A stretch of DNA of 64,000 bases, taken from positions 9,197,501 through 9,261,500 of the forward strand of contig NC_071345.1 of the NCBI RefSeq assembly GCF_027744825.2. Reading direction: 5' to 3'. The translations under genes were made by a program, and so were the position numbers. This DNA is from Synchiropus splendidus. Its lineage: Eukaryota; Chordata; Actinopteri; Syngnathiformes; Callionymidae. Shown here piece after piece: positions 51,201 through 62,745 of the stretch. The stretch's first letter is position 1. The number at the start of each line of letters is the position of its first letter. The notes beneath the pieces were generated by a model, which saw only the letters and a program-made list of their open reading frames with translations, ran no database searches and was not told the DNA's origin.

Positions 51201-54200
51201 TACTGTCGTAGAGTGAAACTTCAGGGTTTCCGCCAACGAACGTGTAACACCGTGCTTACACGAGATCCACCACACTTTCATAAAAATGGTCTCTTTTTAC
51301 CAATGAAATATCACGCAAAAGAAACATATTTAAACAAAGTGGAAACAGCAAATGAAACTGATAACACATTATCGGTAAAACACACAAAAAAACACACTTT
51401 TTGGCGTGTTTTTTTATGTAAATATCCTGAAAGAATGACTGACATCCATTGCTCGGGCCACGTGAGGACGGCTGCAGACTGGAGAGAAGTCTACTACTCC
51501 TGGTTAAACATCTAGCATTTTTATTTTTACCAACTTTGGTTACCACACATTAAAACATTCCCCCCTTCTCTGTCTCTGCCACTGTTTTAAAAAGTCCTGG
51601 GGCAAACCCTGAACTCCTCAACATGTGAAGTGAAGGCAGAGCGTTTATTAATGTCTATAACTGCGTCCTAACAGAGTAAATATATTGGACTGATTTACCC
51701 TCAGCTTTGGGCTAATCCTCCTGAGGGTGCTGCCACACTGGAAGTCATGGAAAGAGCTGAGCAATGTGTTGCTATTTTTTTTTTGTATGGTTGAATTGTT
51801 TATGTACCAATAGCTGCAACATATTCTGGGTTCTTGTTGCACATTTGAAGGGTGATTCGTTGTTGCAACACATTAAAGTCTTTCATAAATACAGGTTCTT
51901 GATTGAATAATTTAAGACTGAGCAAGGTGGTTTTATTTTTGGGCTTGAGTTTAAATGACAGTAACTCTGGGTTGGTGTGAGGAGGGCTGGTGTGGTCCTC
52001 CCATCGGGCAGGGGGGGGTGCTGCGATGGTCACACCGCTGACCCCCAGATTTCTGCCGCTGACCTGAGGGGCTCTTGATTAAATGGGGGTTTTGTTCCCG
52101 GACTCCCCCTACCAAGTCCAAACCACTGATCAGAAGTTGCTCCTCCATTGGAGCTGAACAGAATGCACTGGAGGCATTTCCACGAATCTCCACCCTCCCC
52201 TCTTTCCCATCCTCTTCCTCCCTCTCACATTTCCCCACCCCTGCTTCAGGCCACTCCCTCGTCCTGAGCCACTCACTGACGTTCCCTCACTGCCTGTCCC
52301 GGTCCGTGCCCTTTCTTGACCTCGGTGCGTAAACTGAAACGGGTCAGGACGCCGACAGGTCGCTGGAGAAGCAGCGGCTCGGGTTGCAGCTTCTGATTCT
52401 TGAACTGTGTTTGTTTTCCACTCTGACCACACGAATCCTGGTCGGTCCGACATCATTGAAATTTGGGGATCAAGTTACAAACACTAAGTTTCATCATATA
52501 AAAGATGTTAACGCAAATTATGTGGCAGTTAAGACTTGTAATTTTTTTCTTTAATCTTCACAAACCATTGCAGAAATGTAGAAAAATGTTAAACATTTTT
52601 TAATTTATTTAGCTGTTAAATATAGTCATTATTTTGAGAAAACAATGTGAGAGACGTGATATATGAAAGGTATCTTAATGAAGAAGAAGGAACAATTTAA
52701 ATCCACTGGTTTTATGAGATAGACAGACAACCTCAAACCAATGGATAATTCAGTCATCAATATTTTTGATCTCTGGAAGGAAAGTGAAATGTGTGCCCTT
52801 AAAATATTTAATGAGAAACACATTTTTAAGTATTATTTATGCATTTTAAACAATGAAACTCAAGTCTAAAAAGTAAGTCAAAATGAGCAAAAGTGACCAA
52901 AAACCTGAAGTTAAAAAACAATGTTACTGTTGTTGAAAACGTATCTTTGTGAAGAGGAATGGAATAAATCCATTTAATTTGAAAACATCTGTTTTTTGAT
53001 GCAAACATTTTTTTTAAATGTATAAGTAACAATAACTACAAAGTACATATTTGGAATTATATGCTCATAATCGTCATAAGAATTTTCAATAGTGAGAACA
53101 TGAAAGAAAAAGGTTGCTATCTAAAAAAGCAAGAAGTTGATATAAATGGAAAACACCTCATATTTAAGGCCTTCTTTTGTGGTGACAGGAAAAAGAGAAA
53201 AATGCAGGACAGTCCATTGTGAGCTACTTTATTTGGAGGAATGATAAAAGTCTGCTCTGGTCAAGTAGATTAAATTATTGATTTCTTTCAATTCAAAAGA
53301 AGAAATTTAACAAATAAATGGATATAGAGACCAATAATTTAAATAGTAACACAAGTTTTGTTTACAAATACAAAAAAATATAAATATTAAGAGTACTCTA
53401 AAGGTTGAATGGAATTCATAATAATAATAATAACAATACCGATAAGAGTGAATAGTGAATAATCTTTAATAGAAGCTTACATGCCTTTGCTCACTGGATT
53501 GCTACTAATAAAGCTAAGTAAGTTAGGAGAAAATAAACATAATAACAATTAAATAATTAAAAGCATCAACAATAAATAAATAAATAGATAAAAAGTAAAT
53601 AATGTGACAAAATGTTGAATTTGATTTATGAAACACACCATAACATTAAAATGATAACTGAGAGACCGTGACCATGCACTGCAAATTAAACCTTGTAACA
53701 AGAAAACGACATAGGAAGAAAAATGTTGTAAAATGATAGCTTTCAATAAATATGAGTAAGGACACAAACATAACTATAGAGCAGGTAGTTAGAGTGGAAA
53801 GAAACACTTAGAATTTGACTTTTGGACAAATTAAAGACAAACAATCAAACAATAAAATATATAATTGATAAATTATTACTCCAGATAAAGCATTTCAAAA
53901 TCGCATGCTGAAAAAAAGGTCTAGTATTCTTGTTGACTGAATAACGTTTTAAAACATGTCCAATATTTAAAGAAACACTGTCCTCCACCTCCACCTATCT
54001 AGATCATCCTGTAGTGGCTCCTGTCCTCTCATGTCCATCCTTCACAAAGTCTCACTTTTTTCTGGGTTTCATCTCCAACATTTTTTGTCCAATATGAACC
54101 AATTGATTACCAATCATTGCGTTCAGAAAATAAGAATCAGAATGATAAAATGGCCAAACTGATATGCATTAAAGCAATGCAGAGTTTATGTTAGGAAAAA

Positions 54201-57200
54201 TACAGTTTGAAAAGGCTAAAATAATACTAACAATTCATATTACAATAATGCAAAACTGAATGAATAAATAAACAATTCTATTAATCAGAGGAGACTTTTG
54301 CTGAAAACCTACATAACTTCATACAAGTCCTACTTTTTAGTCGAAATATGAGATAAAGACCAGATATCAAGAGAATAAACTGAGAGGCCGTGACCATTCA
54401 CTGCTTATTAAACCTCGTAACAAGAAAACCACATAGGAAGAAAAATGTTGTAAAATGATAACTTTCAATAAATAAGAGTAAGGACAGAAAACTTTACTAT
54501 AGAGCAGAGAGATAGAGAGAAACACTTATAATTTGATTTTTGGACAAATTAAAGACAAATAAACAATTCAAAAATCACATTATCACTAGTATTATTATTT
54601 TAAGAAACATTGCATAAATGTGAGGATCATTATTGCATACTTCTTGAGATATTTTTCAGCTTTTATTTCAATGAAATGCCTACAGGGGCTCCAAGAACAC
54701 TATGTGACACAGTGTAAAAGCAAGAAATGCACACATTTTCTCTGAAAGTCCACAAATATAAGTCAGTAAAATCCCTTTTTGACATGATGGCTCAGAAATG
54801 CCCCAAAGGAGGCGTCCAGGTGTGAGCCCAGGTCAGGCCTGGTGAGGATTTGGTTGGGACTCGTGTTGCATTAATGAATAATAATAAGGGAGAATATAAG
54901 TGCTGAGACACCGACATCTCAGGATAAAGAAGCAGCAGGTGTGTAATTCAGAACCAACCAGGTCATGTGGTTTCCTCACCGCGCCACTAACGTCTCAACA
55001 TTAACCTGGAGAGCAGCGGCAGGAGAGGAAGAGGAAGTGTTGTGAGAGTGAAAGTGCCTGTCGCCAGTTGGCACGTTTTTATCTTTTTTGTTCTTCTCAA
55101 ACAGCCTGCAGTGACTCAGCGTCCTCGCTCCTGATCTCCTTCATTAAGTCAGTTTGTTTGTTTAACGGCTCTTCTGCTTATTTCCCGCACTGCCGCTCGT
55201 CCTTCCTCCCAGCCAAATTCGATACTTAAACACCTGCACTCGACGGGTCCTTCATCACCAACCGAGCTGCAGACTCTCACTCTCAACACCGGCTGCCTGA
55301 GGAAGCCTGCACGAGCTGCGACGCTCTGCAGGACTAACAATGCTCAGGAAATAAGTGCTAGAGAGCTGAACTCAAATGCTGGTTTGATCAATTGTGTTGC
55401 ACTTGCACACACACAGAGATACACAGCGCATCAGAGGAGGAGATGCCAAGACTGTGACACACAAATATCTTAACTGACAGCAGCATTCAGCCCCGTGTTA
55501 TTGCAACCAACATGATTTGACATTCAAATTGCTGAATCTCCTTGAAAGTTCATTTTAAAAAACACTGCAGTGGCCTCCAGGACCAGACTCTCTAAATCAC
55601 TAGCGCACACATCGATTGTTACAAAACCTTCGCAGTGCTTCAACAACTGAAATCTAGTTTTTCTGTTATTATTGTCAGTAGTAGTATTGTTCAGTAGAAC
55701 AGAGCTCAAGTGTTACAATGAACAAATGATGGAAGCATGTAAATAAAAACAAATTAATTTTATTTATTAAATAATTAATTCAAAATAAGACTGAATTTAG
55801 GATGAACAATAGAATAATTGTCAACAAAAATCCTCAGCAAATGATAAAAAATGATTCAAGTTTTGTGGCAAATGTTCCTCGAGAAAAAAAAAAACGAAAA
55901 AAACGAATGAACTGAAGGAAACACTTTTCAATAATTAAATGAGCAGTTACTGTATGAAAGTGACAACTGAATCAACTGATGTAAATCCACAATCTGACAT
56001 GTATCTCTGTAATACAGGCCTTTCACTACTCGGGTCCTGCCACACCGAGTCCTCCACCTCCACCTATCTTGATCATCATGTAGTGACGCCTGTCCTCTCC
56101 ATGTCCATCCTTTACTTAGTCTCACCTTTTCCTGGGTTTCATCTACAACATTTTTTTCCAATATGAACCAATTGAGAATCACTCACTACTCTCAGAAAAA
56201 CATTCTGAATGATAAAATGACCAAAATGAATACATTAATAAATATATACATAAAAGCAATGAGTTTATGTGAGGAAAAATACAGTTTGAAAAAGCTCAAA
56301 AAATAATATATATATTGAGCATATACATATATATATAGCAATAATGCAAAATGGAATGAATAAATAAATAATTCTATTAATCACAGGTGGCTTTAGCTGA
56401 AAACCTACATAACTTAATACAATTTAGTTTAGTTTAGTCGAAATATGAGTTGAAAGACATAGATAGATATAAAGATATAAAGACAATAAAATATATAGTT
56501 TACCAAATCTTCGCAAGATAGGCAGCTTTTAATCAATTGTTAAATTTGGGACAGAAAAAAGGAACAATTAAAACAATTTTATATAATAAGAAATCAACGG
56601 TGAACTGAGGCTTTTTAAAAGTATGTTAAGTGTGTATGCATAATACAAGTCACGTAAGAGAAATTAAAAGCATCTGTGTGGTTGGAGACCATCTGGGAGT
56701 CCCTGATGTTGGGCTGTCTGAATCAAAGACTGAATCCAAATTCACTAATAAAATGAAATCCATTCATTCATTTTCACCAGTGATTCCTTTCACGGGGGCC
56801 TTTTATGGTTGACTGGACCCAGTTATTGTGGGTGGGGGCCAGGGGCCATTGTGGACCAGTGCATCACAGAGCAGATCTAAACAGACCATCTCACAGACAC
56901 ACCCGCACCAACGGACAATTCACAGTCTTCAGTTCAGCTCTATGTTTTTGGACTGTGGGAGGAAACCAGAGTGCCTAGGGTTGCCACAGATTTAAGCAAC
57001 AAAAAGCCAAATAATTCATGATAATATGGCGGAACTGTGCTCTCTCAACTCTCTCACTCTCTCAATGGCTTCCTGTCGCAGCGCTCAACACACTAGTCGG
57101 AGATAAGCACGGAGGAGTTTGGCTCCATCTTCACGCTTGGCTCATTTGTTCCTACACATGTGTCTCAGCAGCGTTCACAGGTTGCCCGCGTGTTATTTAT

Positions 57201-60200
57201 AGGCCTGCATGTATAGTAGGTTGTAGGTTCAGTGTGGGTGTGTGTTTACCTACGCTGAGATCTGCAGGGCGGCTGCGGCTCCATGAAGGTCAGCGATGCA
57301 CAACCTCAGCAGCTTGCGATCTGAAAGATAAAGGGAGAAAAGGTTTCAATATTTTTACATGCATTAAGATGGACGACAATGAGAGCAACGTGTCTGTGTT
57401 GAATAGGAAGTGGCGCGTCTGCGTAAAGCAGATAAAAAGCAAGGTCGCTCCAGCTAAACCGTCGTGGCACTTACAATCCTCCATCTTTACTGTGCCTCCC
57501 CTCTCACAGTCGATGTTGTCAGCTTCTCCCCTCACCTCCTTTTGTTTGCTCCCACTCGGGCAACTGTTCAATTTGAAGGTGTTAAATTGGCTCTGATGGG
57601 CTGGAGCTTTTATCAATGCCGCGCTCCACGGGCGGAAAGTTAATGGCCTCAAATTGTTTGAGGCGAGAAAAATGGCCTTAATTTGTCCGTCTACGTTTTA
57701 CCTGTCAATTAAAGCTCAGCCGGGTGTGACCACCGGAGGAGTGTGGGGACCGCAGCTGACGCGAAGTGTCTCTGTTGGAAAGGCGAACGGCTCCTCGCTG
57801 ATTAAATGTCATTTGAATCAGCTTTGAACTTTTGCTTCTCTTTAAGAGTTTAATTAAGATAAACAGCCCTTTAAATGGGAGCGGAATTCCAAATCAGGAG
57901 CGATGATGACAGAAACAGCTTCACCAGGACGCGTCATTTAACCTCCGTCCAGGACTAATTATTCTGTCATGTGCTGGAATCTGCATCTCATCAGCATGAG
58001 AAAGTTCCTCCTCTCACTCGAGTCAACTTCACAGCCATCGTCATTTCTGACCTTATTTACTTAAGGGAGTAAAAGTACTGTAATCCAAGCTGCTATGGAG
58101 AGGTTGAAGATTAAAACTAGATTTGTTTGTTGACCCACAGACTTGGCAAAAGCAGTAAAGGCACTGACACTGACTGTTTGTCAGTAGATTAGCTTTTAGT
58201 TGCTGTTATATTTAACTGCAAGAGGAGGAACCGAGGATATCCTGTATGACTAATATTTACCTCCAATACACAACAGTGAATTATTCATTGATGATCAAAT
58301 GCTAAACTAATTCTTCATGTATTCTTTTTGCCTCACTGTCATATATTTTCAATGGTGTGCAACAGGAGAATTTTCATGAAAACGTTTCATGAACGCACAG
58401 CTACCTCTATCATCGATCGCCATTTTGAGATGTGACAACAGTGCTGCTAACAGCAGAAAGAAAAGGCTATTAAGTGAGAGGACCTCCTGCGTTACAGACC
58501 TGATCTGTCACCCATTTTCATTTTTTTGGGGGGGCGGGGGGGTTATTTACTATGCTATTGTTTGCACTCAACACTTTCTCTTTATCTCCTGAAATATCTG
58601 TTCATCTCATGGCTTGAGGCGATGGTCAGCAGCTAAACAGATACTCTCTTTTGTTCCCTGAAGAGCAAACTGGTGATGGAGGGCTTCCGCAGCTTAAAGG
58701 AAGGAGAGCAGGTGGAGTTCACCTACAAGAAGTCCTCTAAAGGCCTGGAGTCCCTGAGGGTGACCGGGCCTGGCGGGGGACCTTGTGCAGGCAGCGAGCG
58801 GAGACCAAAAGGGAAGGTCCTGCTCCAAAAGCGCAAACCAAAAGGAGACCGGTGAGTGCTGAAAATGTTGACGTCTGTGTTGACTGTAATTGAGTAATGC
58901 TTAGGCGAAGGTTCAGGTTTTATTGCCGCTGGTTACTGTCAGAGGGCACAGCTGCAGTGGAAGCCGACATATGTTGAATGTATGTCTCGCTGCTGTGAGC
59001 TATTTCTGAGTGGGCTGACATTGATTAAATCTATTCAACCTGCACAAGCACATACATGCCTGTTGCCATGGTTATGGCGAACCATAATAAGGGATTGGCG
59101 GCTGCCGTGTCTCCACTTTAAATGAAATTGCCAGCTTTCACGTTACACACAGAGTCGAGGTATTGCGTTCAGAACATTCAGAAGAGACTCGAGCCTTTTC
59201 AAGTGACATGTTCTTGTTGACTGGATCACAATTTTGGTTGTAATTTAAGTAACCTAATACATGGCAGTGTGAAAGAATTAAAGAACTGTATCTTTATTTT
59301 GCCATTTCAAATGGTCAAATTGTGATAAGATAAGAATCTAAATTTACAAGAATTAAATCATAGTTGATCCAGTCTTTCCTCTATTTCATTTCTTTGCGGC
59401 TAGTTTTGCATCGATGGAGAGAGTGCGGCCAAGGTGAACAAATATAGAAAATGGCCGTCCGTTGTGAGCCTCGAAGCACGGTCACGAGTGAGAGTCTGGC
59501 AGAGATGAATGAAAGTGGAGAACTTTCAGGAAAAGCTCACCCAGGTTTCAATGAAGACTTCTCCTTTACTACTTAAAAATAGTTGCATCACAGATGCTTT
59601 TCAGGCTTTTAAAAAGAAAAATCACCAAATAATACTGAGCAAATGGCTAAAATAGACTTGTGATTTGCACTGGCTCCTCCACCTGTCGGGGCTATCGCAT
59701 GACTGGACCTGGCACCGTCTTGATCTGAGGTGTGAAAATTAAACCATTTCTTATAAAGGATAGCGTCGCCCTGCTGAATAATACAGCAGATCTAGGATAC
59801 TTGATACACTGTTGGTTAGGTCAAGTGTCTGCCAACAAGGTGGTACAATTTGGGTTCAGGAGAGGTGAGTGGACGTCTGAGGCGATGGAAGCTGCCCTGC
59901 GCTGACCTCTGCTGGGCATTTGGTAGAACTGCAAGCTACTGCTCTGTTTTCGGTTTAGATTTTCCATAAAACTTGGGATGAACATACGCTTCTGAAGCTG
60001 CTCTCAACATGTATATTTGACTATTTTTACTTTGTGTATTTACTAAAATGATTTCTAAAAATTCGGGACAAGTCGACATAAAAACAAACGTTTACCTCAC
60101 TGCTGCAACAAGTCCTTTACCAGCACACATCACTTTGTTTCAGAAGGTCCTAGATTATGTACTTCATGTTTCAAATCTAGCAAGACTTCTGAAACCAACC

Positions 60201-61424
60201 GTATGAAACGCCTTTAATGTCTTTAAAACAGTATCCTGCTTTTGGGTGACACTGAGATCTGATCTATTTACAAGAACCACATTCAGCAAAATGTGTTGCG
60301 TTACAGAATACTAGAACTTCTGTATACTTTAACACATATTTCATGTTATGCAATATTCATATAATATCACATTTCAAGTTGGACCAAAGTCACACTTACT
60401 TACATTTAAAAGAGCCACTTTCTCTCCTGATACCTGCTGCGTTTGTTGACAAACGTGTCGGCGGAAGTAGCATCATTAGCTTTAGCCGGCTGGAGTTTTC
60501 ATCAACTGGATAGAACTCGTCGACGGGATTAACACAGTCGAAAAGAAACGCTACAGTCGGGTAGAAACATTTCGCTGCTCTTGTGCTCTTTCTCAAATTT
60601 AATAATTTAATAACAAGCGTGACGTAGTGCAGCCATATTCTGCGTGCTCTGCTGCCACCTAGTGGTCAATTGTGTGACAGCAGCTTTGCGACAGGCGCAA
60701 ACAGGATGGAATTATTTGTATTTTTCTATAGTTTGAACAGGGAATAAAACGTGACCTACTAGATTAGGGATGAACAAGAAAATGTTAATTTATCTGGAAT
60801 TAAACGACTAAATTACCAAGCCGCGACAAACACAATTCAATGAGATTCATTTTAGTGAGGGCTCAGCTGAAAAACGTCTATGCTCCTGATATTAAAGTAT
60901 AAGAATACACTAAGCATTAAATTGTCCACGATAGAAACCGATCACTGCTGAAAAGATTTGATTTAATAGATCAGGAAATCTATATTTCCTCCTCAGCATT
61001 TGCCTCCACAACACAGCCATAAAACCAGTCGTTTCAATGATAGTTTTCAAAATTTTAATTGAGTTTAAGTTGAGTCAAAGTTGCCCCTAAAGCTCCTCTA
61101 ATGTCAGACTTTCTCCTCTGCAGCTGTTATAACTGTGGAGGTCTGGACCACCATGCCAAGGAATGTGGCCTGCCACCGCAGCCAAAGAAATGCCACTACT
61201 GCCAGAGCATCACGCACATGGTGGCTCAGTGTCCCCACAAGACGCTGTCGCCCACCGCCGGCTCTCAGGAACACGCCTCCAGCCCGGGGGCGGGACCCTA
61301 CCTCTACCCTCCAGAGGAGGAGGAGCAGCGCTCCGGCTCCTCTCCTCTGGAGGGCTCCTCCTCCTCCCCTGAAGAGCCTCACAGTCACCACGGCCCTCGG
61401 TCCCGGAGGTGGAGGAAATCCTAA
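42245..61424 (+). CDS. lin28b: Lin-28 homolog B, 4 coding exons, complete
   Basis: RNA-binding protein that blocks maturation of let-7 precursors and controls developmental timing and growth. Exons: 42245-42254, 42631-42809, 58664-58851, 61124-61424, giving 678 bp and 225 residues; human LIN28B has 250. Exon 1 encodes only MAE plus one base, and the joined start MAEGG matches the family. The cold-shock domain spans about residues 30-101, with RNP1-like GFGFISM and RNP2-like VFVHQ. A basic linker (about 106-126, with KRKPKGDR) leads to two CCHC knuckles, C127-C130-H135-C140 and C149-C152-H157-C162. LEGFRSLKE-type residues 69-76 and CHYCQSI favour lin28b over lin28a. The tail is short, Ser/Glu/Pro-rich, and ends in SRRWRKS. 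The exon 1 donor (GTTACG) is weak but is the only one in phase. Intron 2 is 15.9 kb. No clear poly(A) signal was found before the window ends. Confidence 0.95.
42377..42414. repeat. (GT)n(GC)n(GT)n tract in lin28b intron 1
   Basis: Alternating purine-pyrimidine run about 38 bp long with a GC-repeat core. Such runs favour Z-DNA under supercoiling. It lies about 120 bp downstream of exon 1. Confidence 0.9.
43393..43560 (+). repeat. Intron 2 repeat pair 1, copy 1
   Basis: Contains TTTAGCATGTGTGACAACAG, AAATATGTTTTTTTAG, ACAGTGAAA-like and TTAAATTAGCATCTTA in the same order as 45354-45510. Confidence 0.55.
43877..44365 (+). mobile_element. hAT-like non-autonomous element in lin28b intron 2
   Basis: The left part GTACGGCCCGGGAGCCACAC and, on the other strand, the right part CAGGAGTGGACAATTAAATG with GGGGCCACATTG have the GGCC/GCCACA-rich ends of hAT elements. 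The body from 44000 is the second copy of the repeat at 41370-41727. No transposase frame. Confidence 0.5.
45354..45510 (+). repeat. Intron 2 repeat pair 1, copy 2
   Basis: Reads TATGTTTAGCTTGCGTGACA, AAAATATGTTTTCTTAAGAG and ACATTAAATTAGCATCTTAG. Flanking segments at about 45285-45350 and 45505-45570 (GTTGAAGCGATCACGAGGGG against GTTGAAGTGATCATGAGGAG) also repeat each other, so the duplication is partly tandem. Confidence 0.55.
46840..46875. repeat. (GAT)n/(GAG)n tract
   Basis: GAGGAGGATGAGGAGGATGA followed by pure GAT repeats. The Glu/Asp-rich open frame it creates is not supported as coding. Confidence 0.9.
47162..47184. repeat. (GT)n microsatellite
   Basis: About 23 bp of uninterrupted GT. 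Confidence 0.9.
49745..50560. promoter_or_regulatory. lin28b: Candidate enhancer-like island in lin28b intron 2
   Basis: About 0.8 kb of balanced, non-repetitive sequence with sharp AT-rich borders on the left (48.9-49.7 kb) and right (after about 50.85 kb). Several open frames are present but without splice sites or family signatures. The call is by composition only. Confidence 0.3.
53656..54565 (+). repeat. Local repeat array X-Y-X' in lin28b intron 2
   Basis: Unit X (53656-53840) recurs as X' (54378-54565) with close matches such as ATAGGAAGAAAAATGTTGTA and TTTTGGACAAATTAAAGACA. Unit Y (53981-54353) sits between them and recurs at 56050. The order suggests a tandem or transposed unit of about 0.7 kb. 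Confidence 0.75.
54780..55345. other. lin28b: Balanced island within intron 2
   Basis: Non-repetitive, GC-balanced sequence between AT-rich repeat copies. No exon. It is possibly regulatory, with no direct support. Confidence 0.25.
56050..56453 (+). repeat. Second copy of unit Y
   Basis: Matches 53981-54353 over almost its whole length: TCCTCCACCTCCACCTATCT, TTCCAATATGAACCAATTGA, GGAAAAATACAGTTTGAAAA, TGAAAACCTACATAACTT and GTCGAAATATGAG in order. A (TA)n insertion lies near 56300. It is followed by a short AAAGACAATAAAATATATA remnant that resembles the end of unit X. Confidence 0.75.
56755..57000 (+). repeat. Decayed L2-like (fish LINE) fragment
   Basis: Starts CCATTCATTCATTTTCACC, passes GGGTGGGGGCCAGGGGCCAT and CGGACAATTCACAGTC, and ends TTTTTGGACTGTGGGAGGAA with ACCAGAGTGCC. 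This is a classic teleost L2-type consensus and shares its last part with 2335-2420. Confidence 0.65.
57590..57975. promoter_or_regulatory. lin28b: Candidate developmental enhancer 0.7 kb upstream of lin28b exon 3
   Basis: Balanced sequence carrying several homeodomain-type ATTA motifs (CCTTAATTTG, GTCAATTAAAG, GTTTAATTAAG, GACTAATTATT) embedded in complex, non-repetitive DNA. This is the usual look of deeply conserved vertebrate non-coding elements. Conservation was not tested. Confidence 0.4.
58852..61123 (+). other. lin28b: lin28b intron 3
   Basis: 2.3 kb of mixed sequence with no repeat clearly identified and no nested exon. It contains the minus-strand CTCF motif at 60651-60665. Confidence 0.7.
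60651..60665 (-). promoter_or_regulatory. Canonical CTCF motif in lin28b intron 3
   Basis: The minus strand reads CCACTAGGTGGCAGC, a full match to CCASYAGRKGGCRSY. It is oriented towards the plus-strand motif at 32239, so the pair is convergent and encloses most of lin28b. Confidence 0.55.
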
Positions 61425-61505
61425 AAAAGAAAACGGCCCACGGAGGTGAACCTGTCGCTGTTTCACTTCAGTCAAGGATACCTGAAGCCCCTCCACTCCT
61501 TTCAT

Positions 61506-61512
61506 CTACCTC
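61506..61512 (+). promoter_or_regulatory. lin28b: let-7 seed match (7mer-m8) in lin28b 3'UTR
   Basis: CTACCTC, complementary to let-7 bases 2-8, lies 82 nt after the stop codon. LIN28 and let-7 repress each other in animals. Further matches: TACCTC at 62275-62280, TACCTCA at 63491-63497 and 63545-63551, and CTACCTC inside the last coding exon at 61298-61304. Confidence 0.5.
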
Positions 61513-62745
61513 GCACCTGTGATCAAAATGGGAGGTCTTTATTTTTCAGTATTTTCTTCGTTTCATTTTTGTCAAACCACCGCAGCTATGGCAACGAACA
61601 ACGGGGTACGGACGTGCGTGAATGTGTGACTGACATCAGGTGCAGCTGCAGGGAATTTTCTTGCTTCAATTAGTGCAGCTCGACTTGGTGGACCTATATT
61701 CTTTTTTATACCTGTGTGTCGCATTTATATTGTATAAGTCATTCCAGAAATCACATCCAGGCATCCTCTTAGCGCACATGGTAGCTACTACATGAGAAGG
61801 ATTAACCTCTTAAAAGCTCGAGCCGCAGGACTGTTAGCTTCTGAAGACCTTCAGGGAAACGTTAAGGATTCCAGAGGGAATTACTGAAGAAATAATGAGC
61901 TGCTAAAACATCCTCTAATGTCTTGAAAACCACACAACCTCTCCGGCTACTGCCACTGTGCGATTCCTTCCATCCACTCGTGTATTTATGTATTTAAGGA
62001 GGACAGAAGAGGCTTACACAAGCGCACACCGAGCTCCCTGAGTTCTCGCTGAATCACAACTACACAGAGCCAAACTTATGAGCGGAACACTGAGGTTGGA
62101 TCTCAACTATTGATCCTTCATTGAACGTTTTTATTGGTAAATCATGCTCCAAATGAGGAAAGGACACGGTCATTTAGAAGGTCACAACGAAACAACCTTC
62201 GCATCACGTTATTAACCCTTTGGTAAGCTATTCTTAGAAAGTATCTTATTTTAAATCCAAGTAGAAAACACAAGTACCTCTTAGTCTAAATAACACAACG
62301 GTTTAAATAATCATAGTCCTTAATATATACATGTAATATCATGTGATATAAATGAAATTCTATTAATGTTAAGTTAAGCATATCTAAGGATTTAGTGCTA
62401 AGGTAGACCTGTATATAAGCCTTTATTTAACTCTTTAACTACTTGACTACACACCGCCTGAAGCCTGATTTACACTGCACGACTGGAGGCGTGACAGATG
62501 ATGACATCACATATTCACTCAGCATCGTCAGGCCATCTCATCCTGAACTCTTTACCAGCAAAAAAATCAGTTACTCAGGGTGGTGTTTATGATGTAGTAC
62601 ACACGCCTGTCCTGTAAGTGGCGCTGTCTCTTCTCACAAACAAAGAAGAAGGCACACTGTTTGTCAAGCTTGTGCACAGTGGAACATTGCTGTTAGTGGC
62701 ATCACATACTGTGTTCTGTCAGATTTATTTTGGGGTTAAACTGTG

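Larger units (their letters stand above)
42810..58663 (+). other. lin28b: lin28b intron 2, repeat-rich, no nested gene
   Basis: A 15.9 kb intron. Mostly A/T-rich DNA with several locally duplicated repeats (43.4/45.4 kb; 53.7/54.4 kb; 54.0/56.1 kb), a hAT-like element, microsatellites, and balanced islands near 49.7-50.6, 54.8-55.4 and 57.6-58.0 kb. Open frames inside it, up to 192 codons (57018-57596), lack protein-family features. Confidence 0.7.

Noticed and set aside
57018..57596. 192-codon open frame inside lin28b intron 2
   Set aside because: No family resemblance, and it overlaps repeat-edge and low-constraint sequence. Treated as chance.
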